From positions 62,001-126,000 of the forward strand of contig JADJWL010000006.1 in assembly GCA_016716385.1 (NCBI GenBank): a stretch of 64,000 bases of DNA. The letters run 5' to 3'. The stretch is from Bryobacterales bacterium (lineage in GTDB: Bacteria; Acidobacteriota; Terriglobia; Bryobacterales; Bryobacteraceae). This document shows positions 48,579 through 56,112 of the stretch, one piece after another. Both the position numbers and the translations under genes were made by a program. Position 1 is the stretch's first letter; each line of letters begins with the position of its first letter. Under the pieces are notes generated by a model. It was not told the DNA's origin, searched no databases, and saw only the letters and a program-made list of their open reading frames with translations.

Positions 48579-49957
48579 GTTCGGCGCTGTCCGGCCTGCC
48601 CGCAAAGAAGGCTGCGGAAGACGCCTCCAAAGAAGCTAAGGCGGCTCAAAAGAAGCTCCAGTCCCTGAACGCGGCGCAGGCGATCGACAACTACGTCGCC
48701 GAGGAGATCCGGAAGGTCCCGTCCGCCGACGAAGCAGGCAAACTTCTCACTTCGGTGGAGAAGCGGCTTGTCGAGGAGAGCGGGAAGCTAAAGAAGGACC
48801 GGGAGACCATCGGGAAACTCAAAGCGCTGGCGGAGGATCTCAAGACTCTCAAGGACGACTTTTCCACCAAGCCCGAGATCCTCGAGACCCTGCGGCAGCA
48901 GATCCTGGACCGCGGCGACCAGATCGATGCTCTCGAAAGGACCTACAAGGAACAGTCGGAGAAGGCCACCCGGCTGGACAAGGAAGTCAAAGAGTACATC
49001 GATTCCAAGATTCTGAATAAGGCGCAAGTCACTTCCTGGGAGAAAGACCGCACCACGGATCCCGCCCGCAGCATCGAGACGGATCTGGGCAAGATGCGCC
49101 AGGCTCTCGAGCAGTTTCCGAACAAGCCCGTCGATCCCCTCCAGGATTGCGCCTACAAGCGCCTCAAGACCCATCTGGAAAAAGCGGAAACCGAACTCGA
49201 TCAGATCGCGCACAAGGCGCCCTGCCACAAGTGCAAGAAGGAGAACGGCGTGCAACGGACGCCGGACGCGAAGGACCTGGTCAAGAAAAAGGTCGCCCGC
49301 CTCGAGGAACTCGCGAAGCTGGACAATGACAACAATCTCGGCGAGCCGGAGAAAGCGGACTGGGTGCTTGCCAAGGCGCTCGACCGCATGCGCACGACGA
49401 AGGACGAAACGGGCAAGACGGCCGGAAAGATGCTGGGCGCACTCGTCTGCAAGAACGCTAAGGACGAACTGGTTGTCCTCTGGGCCTACTCCGGTGAGAT
49501 CGCCGACGGCTGGCGGGAAGCGAACGCCACAGTGAGCAGATTGCAGAAGGCCCTCCAGGAGGAGAAGGATCTTCCCAAGCGAGGAGAGTTGGAGAAGCTT
49601 CTCAAAGAGGCCGAAACGCTGCGCGACCACGCCGGCAAGGAAGACGCACTCAAGGAGGAACTCGTTCGCAAGTACTGGAGTCACGCGATTCCGCAGACCG
49701 GACCGGACGCGGTTCTCCGTAGCGCCGCCGGAGGCATTGAGTCCATCGAGAAGCTTAACCACGGCAACAAGAAGACGCCCCACGGTGTGTGCGCCGCGCC
49801 GAAGATGATCCAGCAGGCGCATCAGAAAGGCCTGGTTCCGATCGGCATGGCAGAGGCGTGGTTCGGCGGCGGAGACAATGCGCACGGCGAGTTTGTCGCC
49901 TCCTGCGAGACGTGCATGAAGAACGTCGGCTTTCAGTTGTGCCGGGAGTGCAAATGA
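48575..49957 (+). CDS. Coiled-coil protein with deaminase-like or zinc-binding C-terminus; candidate toxin
   Basis: The 460-residue protein has a long charged coiled coil (about 10-210), a CHKC site (217-220), more helices, and a C-terminal part. That part shows GALVCKNAKDELVVLWAYSG, HGVCAAPKMIQQAH (403-416), and CETC (444-447) with CREC (456-459). The layout recalls bacterial nucleic-acid deaminase toxins, whose core is (H/C)-x-E-P-K and then C-x-x-C. Here the expected Glu is Ala408. The four end cysteines could equally form a zinc ribbon. There is no signal peptide. Both flanking genes overlap it by ATGA. It is a probable toxin-immunity pair with the SUKH gene. Confidence 0.6.
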   Translation: MSSALSGLPAKKAAEDASKEAKAAQKKLQSLNAAQAIDNYVAEEIRKVPSADEAGKLLTSVEKRLVEESGKLKKDRETIGKLKALAEDLKTLKDDFSTKPEILETLRQQILDRGDQIDALERTYKEQSEKATRLDKEVKEYIDSKILNKAQVTSWEKDRTTDPARSIETDLGKMRQALEQFPNKPVDPLQDCAYKRLKTHLEKAETELDQIAHKAPCHKCKKENGVQRTPDAKDLVKKKVARLEELAKLDNDNNLGEPEKADWVLAKALDRMRTTKDETGKTAGKMLGALVCKNAKDELVVLWAYSGEIADGWREANATVSRLQKALQEEKDLPKRGELEKLLKEAETLRDHAGKEDALKEELVRKYWSHAIPQTGPDAVLRSAAGGIESIEKLNHGNKKTPHGVCAAPKMIQQAHQKGLVPIGMAEAWFGGGDNAHGEFVASCETCMKNVGFQLCRECK

Positions 49958-50667
49958 ACGCAGAGATCGATCACGTCATCAGCGACATCGCATTGTACGA
50001 TCCGGGGTTTCCCAGCGCGATTCGTGGTGCTTCTCCGGAAGAAATCCGTGCGCTCGAGAACGCCGCGGGCGCCTCTCTGCCGGACGTGTACCGGGAGTTC
50101 CTCCTGCGTATGGGGCGCCGTCACGACTTCCTCATTCTTGGGGACGCCGATTTCAGCATTGGGGCGGTCACCGCGTACTACGAACACGGGCTCCGGCCGC
50201 CTCCTGGTTTCTGGCTCATCGGCCGCGCGAAGGGCGATCCCTACATCGATACCTACCTGCACTCGCGCGCCGGTCAGAACTCACGGATTGTGGCGTTCCC
50301 CGCGCCGCCCGCGTCGGGCTTCGAGCAGTTTGCCAGGACGCACCTGCGATTTCTGGCCGGGAGCCTGCCGCAGTGGATCGCTCTCTCCGCGCTGGAGCTC
50401 CTGCGGTTCGATGCGTTTCCGGCGGCGGAGCTTCTCGCCGGAGCGCGTGGAAACGCCCGTGCGCTCGGGCCATGCGAACAGGCTCTGGCCTCAGTGGGGC
50501 TGCGTCCGCTCTGGTTTTCGAATGACTGGGTGAGGGTCTACGAAGGACCGGACGGGATGGCCGTGGCGACCGAGTATCCCGGGGGGCGTCTCATTGTCGA
50601 CCTGCGCGCCGCCGATGAAGCCGCCTTGAGACGATACACTGCCGCCGTCAGCAGCCTGCTGGCATAG
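49954..50667 (+). CDS. SUKH (SMI1/KNR4)-family protein, likely immunity protein
   Basis: The 237-residue protein begins with the SUKH pattern: IRGASPEEIRALENAAGASLPDVYREFLLRMG, followed by the FLILGDADF segment and a beta-rich body. SUKH proteins are the commonest immunity proteins against nuclease and deaminase toxins in bacteria. Its ATG overlaps the stop of the upstream candidate toxin (ATGA), which fits toxin and antidote made in fixed ratio. It has a second, less conserved C-terminal half of about 100 residues. Immunity function is inferred. Confidence 0.72.
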   Translation: MNAEIDHVISDIALYDPGFPSAIRGASPEEIRALENAAGASLPDVYREFLLRMGRRHDFLILGDADFSIGAVTAYYEHGLRPPPGFWLIGRAKGDPYIDTYLHSRAGQNSRIVAFPAPPASGFEQFARTHLRFLAGSLPQWIALSALELLRFDAFPAAELLAGARGNARALGPCEQALASVGLRPLWFSNDWVRVYEGPDGMAVATEYPGGRLIVDLRAADEAALRRYTAAVSSLLA

Positions 50668-50681
50668 GTACAATCGTCTCC

Positions 50682-52367
50682 ATGTCTGAACGCAAGCTGC
50701 GCAGCCAGGAATGGTGGGGCCAGCAGAACTACGAGAGCTTTACACGCCGCGCCTGGCTGCGGTCCGAGGGATTCGCACCCGACGCCTTCCAGGGCAAGCC
50801 CGTCATCGGGATCTGCAACTCCTGGAGCGAACTGAACAACTGCAACGCCCACCTGCGCACGGTCGCCGAAGCCGTCAAACGCGGTGTCTGGGCGTCGGGC
50901 GGTTTCCCGCTGGAGTTCCCCACGATCTCCCTCGGCGAAGTGTTCATGCGGCCAACGACGATGCTGTATCGCAACCTCATGGCGATGGACGTCGAAGAGT
51001 CGATCCGCGCCAATCCGATCGACGGCGTCGTCCTGCTGTGCGGCTGTGACAAGACAACTCCCGCGCAGTTGATGGGCGCCGCCAGCGCCGACATTCCCGC
51101 TATCGTCGTGCCCGGCGGACCGATGCTCAGCGGCCAGTGGCGCGACCGGGAGCTCGGCTCCGGCACCGACGGCCGGAAGCTATTCGACCTGTTCCGTACC
51201 GGCCAGCTCAGCGAAGAAGAATGGTCCGAGATCGAAGGCGGAATCTCCCGCAGCGCCGGGCACTGTACCGTCATGGGGACCGCGTCGACCATGACCAGCC
51301 TTGCCGAAGCGCTCGGCATGACGCTCACCGGTTGCGCCAACGTCCCCGCACCGGACTCGCGCCGGATGCTGATGGCGGAATTGAGCGGGCGCCGCGCGGT
51401 GGACCTGGTCCGCGAAGATGTCCGGCCTTCGCACATCATGACGCGCGAGGCTATCGAGAACGCCATCACGGTCGACATGGCGATCGGCGGCTCGACCAAT
51501 GCGGTCGTTCATCTGCTGGCCATCGCCGGCCGGCTCGGCATTCCGCTCACGCTCGAAGATTTCGACCGCGTCTCGCGACACACGCCCTTCCTGGCCAACA
51601 TCAAACCCTCAGGCGAGTTCCTCATGGAGGATTTCTTCTACGCCGGTGGGCTCCCGGCGGTGATGCGCGAGATCCTGCCGCTCTTGCACGACATTCCGAC
51701 CGTCACTGGAAAGACCGTCCGGCAGAACGTGGAGGCAGCGCCGTGCCACCGGCGCGAAGTGATCCGGTCGTTCGCCGAACCGTTGCACGCGACCGGGGGC
51801 ACGATCATCCTGCGCGGCAACCTCGCTCCCGATGGAGCTGTCGTGAAGCAAACGGCCGCTTCGCCCGAGCTCCTCCAGCATCGCGGGCCCGCGTACGTGT
51901 TCGAAACCTACGAACAGATGCGCGCGCAGATCGACAGTGACGACCTGCCGATCGACCGCAACACGGTCCTGGTGATGAAGGGCTGCGGACCGCACGGCGG
52001 TCCGGGATTCCCTGAATGGGGCCACATCCCGATGCCCCGTGTCCTGCTGAAGCAGGGCATCTCCGACGTCGTGCGCGTGAGCGACGCGCGCATGAGCGGC
52101 ACCAGTTTCGGGACGGTCGTGCTGCATGTCGCGCCCGAATCGGCCATTGGCGGTCCGCTGGCGGTGGTGCAAACGGGAGATGAGGTGGTGCTGGACGCGG
52201 AGAACCGCCGGTTGGATCTCAACGTCGCTCACGACGAGATCGAGCGGCGGCAGAAAGCGATACCCTCGCGCAAGCCGCACTACGACCGCGGCTACGGCAA
52301 GCTCTTCCTGGAACACGTCACCCAGGCGAATCTTGGGTGCGACTTCGACTTCCTGCGGAAGGTTTGA
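50682..52367 (+). CDS. IlvD/Edd-family sugar-acid dehydratase (L-arabonate/xylonate type)
   Basis: The 561-residue enzyme has the family's iron-sulfur cysteines in LLCGCDKTTPAQLMGA and AGHCTVMGTASTM, with GCANVPAPDSRR, IGGSTNAVVHLLA and DARMSGTSFGTVV. The N-terminal RSQEWWGQQNYESFTRRAWL and NSWSELNNCNAHL are closer to sugar-acid dehydratases such as L-arabonate dehydratase than to the valine-pathway enzyme. They remove water from a sugar acid to give a 2-keto-3-deoxy acid. A TACAAT ends 7 nt before the ATG, suggesting a leaderless mRNA. Confidence 0.88.
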   Translation: MSERKLRSQEWWGQQNYESFTRRAWLRSEGFAPDAFQGKPVIGICNSWSELNNCNAHLRTVAEAVKRGVWASGGFPLEFPTISLGEVFMRPTTMLYRNLMAMDVEESIRANPIDGVVLLCGCDKTTPAQLMGAASADIPAIVVPGGPMLSGQWRDRELGSGTDGRKLFDLFRTGQLSEEEWSEIEGGISRSAGHCTVMGTASTMTSLAEALGMTLTGCANVPAPDSRRMLMAELSGRRAVDLVREDVRPSHIMTREAIENAITVDMAIGGSTNAVVHLLAIAGRLGIPLTLEDFDRVSRHTPFLANIKPSGEFLMEDFFYAGGLPAVMREILPLLHDIPTVTGKTVRQNVEAAPCHRREVIRSFAEPLHATGGTIILRGNLAPDGAVVKQTAASPELLQHRGPAYVFETYEQMRAQIDSDDLPIDRNTVLVMKGCGPHGGPGFPEWGHIPMPRVLLKQGISDVVRVSDARMSGTSFGTVVLHVAPESAIGGPLAVVQTGDEVVLDAENRRLDLNVAHDEIERRQKAIPSRKPHYDRGYGKLFLEHVTQANLGCDFDFLRKV

Positions 52368-52422
52368 ATCCGCTCCGTCCGTCGCGTCTGGGCTGACCGC
52401 GAGTAGGGCCTGGAGTGTCGGC

Positions 52423-53253
52423 TTACTGCTCCAGCACGGCGATGACGGGAAAGTGATCCGACGGGTAGCGTCCATCCTCGTTGTAGGTCACCGTTTCCGT
52501 TTCCAGGACCTTGAACGGGCCGCGGAATAGAATCCAATCGATGCGGTGGCCGGTCGTGCGGCCGGCGAACGTGCTGCCCGTGCCTTCGGGACCGATCGTG
52601 CGCGCGGCCGAGGTCCAGGCGTCGTTGAACGTCTCCGTGAGGATCTTGTACGGTTCAGCCGTGGGGGCGGCGGCGTTGAAGTCGCCTGTGATGATCACCG
52701 GCAGATCCCGTGCGGGCCTGCCGGCGCGCTCGGCGAGCAGCCTGGCCGAGTTGATGCGGGTGACGCCCCCGTCCGGCGTGTGGTGAAAATGCGTGTTGTA
52801 GAGATAGAAGCGGCTGCCGTTGGAGCGCATCTCGAACAGCGCCCAGGTCACCATCCGCGGCAGCGACGCGCCCCACGCCTGGCTTCCCGGCATCTCGGGC
52901 GATTCCGACAGCCAGAAGTTGCCTGACTCGATGACCCGCAGTTTGGCCGGTTTGTAGAAGATGCCCATGTGTTCGTCTTCGCGGCTGCCGCGGCGGCTGT
53001 CGCCGAACCATTCGTATTCCGGCAGGTTCCGGACGATGTACTCGCCCTGGACGTGGAACAACTCCTGGGTGCCGATGACGTCGGGCGTCTTGAGGCGGAT
53101 GGTGCGCAGCAGCAGGTCGCGGCGCAGTTCCCAGCGGTTCGGACCGTCGCCCGGCGCCGGGTAGCGGACGTTGAAGCTCATGACGCGCAGGGTTTCCGCG
53201 GAGACGCCCAGCGCCAGGAACAGGATTGAGACCGGAAGAATGACGCTTCGCAT
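52423..53253 (-). CDS. Exported endonuclease/exonuclease/phosphatase-family protein
   Basis: The 276-residue protein has a signal peptide (about 1-18, ending VSAET) and the EEP fold. MSFNVRYP, the Glu site in TQELFHVQGEY, the GDFNAAAP loop with its Asp and Asn, and the C-terminal SDHFPVIAVL with its His are all visible. Substrates range from nucleic acids to lipids and phosphates; the exported form leaves this open. It lies 10 nt after the sulfatase gene. A GTG at 53259 is a possible alternative start. Confidence 0.85.
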   Translation of the reverse strand: MRSVILPVSILFLALGVSAETLRVMSFNVRYPAPGDGPNRWELRRDLLLRTIRLKTPDVIGTQELFHVQGEYIVRNLPEYEWFGDSRRGSREDEHMGIFYKPAKLRVIESGNFWLSESPEMPGSQAWGASLPRMVTWALFEMRSNGSRFYLYNTHFHHTPDGGVTRINSARLLAERAGRPARDLPVIITGDFNAAAPTAEPYKILTETFNDAWTSAARTIGPEGTGSTFAGRTTGHRIDWILFRGPFKVLETETVTYNEDGRYPSDHFPVIAVLEQ

Positions 53254-53263
53254 GGACACCGCG

Positions 53264-54664
53264 TCAGGTCAGCCCCTGCGCTTCCTTGAACCAGGGGTCG
53301 CGCGTCTCGCGCCGGAACGCGCGTACCTTCTCGCGCAGGGTGGCGAGCGTTTCCGCCATCGCGGGACGGCCGGCAAGGTTCGTCGTCTCCGCCGGGTCGC
53401 GCTCTACGTCGTACAACTCTTCCGCCGTGTGATGCAGTACCGCGCTCGTGCGGCGGCGGCCCATCTTCGGATCGCGCCGCGCGACGACATCCTCCCACGT
53501 CGGCGACGCGTAAAGATCGCTTGGGAGCGGCATCTCGAGCTCGGGATACAGAATCCGCGAGTACTTGTACTTGTGCGTGCGGATGCCGCGCACGGGGAAG
53601 TAGTTGTTGATTTCGTGGAAGGTGTGCGAGAAGTAGATCTCGTCGCGGCCCGTGTTGGTGGCGGATTCGAGCACCGGCAGCAGGCTCTTGCCGTGCAGCG
53701 GATAGCTCGGGCCCGCAGCTCCGGTCCAGTCGAGGACCGTCGGCGTGATGTCCGGCCAGTGGACCAGCGCGTCGGAGGAAACGCCCTTCTGGCGCTGCTC
53801 CGGCGAGCGCACGATCAGCGGGCAGTGCAGGCCGGAGTCATACGGGCTGCCCTTGGCGCCAGGAAACGGCATTCCGTGGTCGCTCATGTAGATCACCAGC
53901 GTGTCGCGCGCCCTCCCGGACTGCTCCAGCGCTTCCAGAAAGAAGCCGATGCCCTGGTCCAGGCGGTCGATGGCCTGGTAGTATTCGGCCAATTCCGCGC
54001 GCACGGCCGGCGAATCGGGCAGGAAGTCCGGGACGATCACGTCGGCCGGGCGGTACTCGCGCCGCTCCACTTTCGGGTAGTCCCGGTTGTTGGCGAACTG
54101 CTTGCCGCCATGCGAGCGGTGCGGATCGGCGAACCCGACCTGCAGGTAGAAGGGTTTGTCCCCGATCTCGCGCCAAAAACGACGCGCTTCCTCGGCCATG
54201 CCCCACACGTCGCGCGTGCCGCCATCCTTGCCGCCGGCCGACTGAAAGTCCCACGGGTATACCTCCGGCGGCTCGACGTGCAGCTTACCGATCACGCCGG
54301 TGGCGACTCCCCTCGCGCGCAGCAGTTTCGGCAGCGACTCCACCGTGCGGTGCGTCGTGAAGTCGTGCGGCATGTGCGCGTGGCCGAACTGGCCGTTGGC
54401 GTGGTTCTGCAGGCCGGTCAGCACGACGGACCGGCTCGCCGCGCACGACGGCGTGGTGCAGAAGGCGTGCCGGAACAGCGTGCCTTCGCGCGCCAGCCGG
54501 TCCAGGTTGGGGGTGCGGACCACTTTATTTCCGTAGCAGCCCGCGATGGGCGAGTGGTCGTCCGCGATCAGAAGCAGGACGTTGCGCGGACTGCCGCCCG
54601 CCGTCTGCGCCAGCGCGGGAGCCGCCGCGGAGCCAAGGAATTGCCGCCGGTTCATGCCGCTCAT
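53264..54664 (-). CDS. Exported sulfatase
   Basis: The 466-residue enzyme has a twin-arginine-type signal (MNRRQFLGSAAAPALA). The sulfatase start VLLLIADDHSPIAGCYG and the formylglycine motif TTPSCAASRSVVLTG (Cys in CAASR) follow. The second signature region is near VGFADPHRSHGG, and the metal or substrate residues are in IYMSDHGMPFPG. It should remove sulfate from a polysaccharide or sterol outside the cell, after a maturase converts the cysteine. An ATG three codons downstream is an alternative start. It is divergent from the SMP-30 gene across only 22 nt. Confidence 0.9.
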   Translation of the reverse strand: MSGMNRRQFLGSAAAPALAQTAGGSPRNVLLLIADDHSPIAGCYGNKVVRTPNLDRLAREGTLFRHAFCTTPSCAASRSVVLTGLQNHANGQFGHAHMPHDFTTHRTVESLPKLLRARGVATGVIGKLHVEPPEVYPWDFQSAGGKDGGTRDVWGMAEEARRFWREIGDKPFYLQVGFADPHRSHGGKQFANNRDYPKVERREYRPADVIVPDFLPDSPAVRAELAEYYQAIDRLDQGIGFFLEALEQSGRARDTLVIYMSDHGMPFPGAKGSPYDSGLHCPLIVRSPEQRQKGVSSDALVHWPDITPTVLDWTGAAGPSYPLHGKSLLPVLESATNTGRDEIYFSHTFHEINNYFPVRGIRTHKYKYSRILYPELEMPLPSDLYASPTWEDVVARRDPKMGRRRTSAVLHHTAEELYDVERDPAETTNLAGRPAMAETLATLREKVRAFRRETRDPWFKEAQGLT

Positions 54665-54686
54665 TGTGTCATATACTGTCTAACCG

Positions 54687-55727
54687 ATGCCTCTCTCCCG
54701 ACGCGCATTCCTGGGCGCCGCCGCCCTCACGCCCGCCCTGGCCCAGCAGCCCCGCGATTGGACCGGCCAGAACCCCGTCCGCTACCCCGACGCCGACATC
54801 CTGGTGCTCGACAAGCGCTTCGCCCAGTACCGCATCGGCAACACGCCGATCCAGCGGCTCCATACCGGCATGCTGTGGGCCGAGGGTCCGGCGTGGAACG
54901 GCGTCGGCCGCTACCTGGTGTGGAGCGACATCCCGAACAACGTCCAGATGCGCTGGGTGGAGGATGACCGCCGCACGACCGTGTTCCGCAACCCGGCGGG
55001 CAACTCGAACGGCAACACCTTCGACTGGCAGGGCCGCCAGATCTCCTGCGAGCACGGCACGCGCAAAGTCGTGCGCTACGAGTACAACGGCACGCAGACG
55101 GTGCTCGCCGAACGCTACCAGGGCAAGCGGCTGAACGCGCCGAACGACGCCGTGGTCCATCCCGATGGCGACATCTGGTTCACGGACCCCGGCTACGGCA
55201 GCCTGCTCAACTACGAAGGCAACAGGGCGCCACTCGAGATCAAAGAGGCCGTCTATCGCGTGGATGGCAAGTCCGGGCAGATCACGCTCGTGACCGACGA
55301 AATCCGCAAGCCGAACGGCCTGTGCTTTTCCCCGGATTACAAGAAGCTCTACGTCGCTGACACTGGCGCTACGCACTACGAGGACGCGCAGAAGATTATC
55401 AAGGTGTGGGACGTGGCGGATGCGAAGTCGCTGCGCAACGGCAAGACCTTCTGCTCGATGGACCTGCCCGGCAAGGGCGCGGGGCTGGCCGACGGCATCC
55501 GCGCCGATACGGACGGCAACATCTGGGTCGGCGCCGGATGGGTCGGCGCGGGCTACGACGGCGTCCACATCTTCGCCCCGGATGGCATGCGGATCGGGCA
55601 GATCCTGCTGCCGGAGATCTGCTCGAATCTGTGTTTCGGCGGCGCCAAGCGGAACCGGCTGTTCATGACGGGCAGCCAGTCGCTCTACGCCGTCTACACC
55701 GAAGCGCAGGGCGCCCACATTACGTAG
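54687..55727 (+). CDS. Exported SMP-30/gluconolactonase-family protein
   Basis: The 346-residue protein has a twin-arginine-type signal (SRRAFLGAAALTPALA) and a six-bladed propeller fold. LHTGMLWAEGPAWNGVGRYLVWSDIP, LNAPNDAVVHPDGDIWFTDPGYG and KPNGLCFSPDYKKLYVADTG carry the metal-binding Glu, Asn and Asp. These lactonases open sugar lactones to sugar acids, which fits the sugar-acid dehydratases nearby. A TATACT ends 9 nt before the ATG and no ribosome-binding site is clear. Confidence 0.88.
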   Translation: MPLSRRAFLGAAALTPALAQQPRDWTGQNPVRYPDADILVLDKRFAQYRIGNTPIQRLHTGMLWAEGPAWNGVGRYLVWSDIPNNVQMRWVEDDRRTTVFRNPAGNSNGNTFDWQGRQISCEHGTRKVVRYEYNGTQTVLAERYQGKRLNAPNDAVVHPDGDIWFTDPGYGSLLNYEGNRAPLEIKEAVYRVDGKSGQITLVTDEIRKPNGLCFSPDYKKLYVADTGATHYEDAQKIIKVWDVADAKSLRNGKTFCSMDLPGKGAGLADGIRADTDGNIWVGAGWVGAGYDGVHIFAPDGMRIGQILLPEICSNLCFGGAKRNRLFMTGSQSLYAVYTEAQGAHIT

Positions 55728-56091
55728 CGGGGCGGTACGTTGCCCAGGCGGTGTCGGTCTCGTAAATGCGCGCGTGGCGGATGCGGAAGCGTTCGTCGAG
55801 GCGCGCGCGGACCTCGTCATAGAAATACCGCGCCAGATTTTCGGCGGACGGATTGATCGTGTCGAATGGCTGCAGGTCGTTGATGAACTGGTGGTCGAGC
55901 CGCCCCACCACTTCGCGCACGGCTCTCTTCACGTCGCCGAAATCCACCAGCAGGCCGATGTCGTTCAGCTCCGGACCTTCCACCGCCAATTGGATGCGGT
56001 AGTTGTGCCCGTGCACGTTCTCGCACTTGCCCTTGTAGCCGCGCAGCGCGTGTCCCGCGGCGAATGTCTCCTCGACGCACACTTCGAACAT
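55720..56091 (-). CDS. queD: 6-carboxy-tetrahydropterin synthase QueD (PTPS family)
   Basis: QueD makes 6-carboxy-tetrahydropterin on the way to queuosine. The 123-residue protein has the zinc-binding His14, His27 and His29 (AGHALRG, NVHGHNY), the catalytic Cys23 in KGKCENVHG, and a LDHQFIN segment and the PSAENLARY stretch of the family. The ATG at 56091 fits the family's start; a TTG at 56100 would add three residues. Other queuosine genes are not visible here. Confidence 0.92.
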   Translation of the reverse strand: MFEVCVEETFAAGHALRGYKGKCENVHGHNYRIQLAVEGPELNDIGLLVDFGDVKRAVREVVGRLDHQFINDLQPFDTINPSAENLARYFYDEVRARLDERFRIRHARIYETDTAWATYRPAT

Positions 56092-56112
56092 GGGGGTCAA
56101 ACTTCTATTGTC

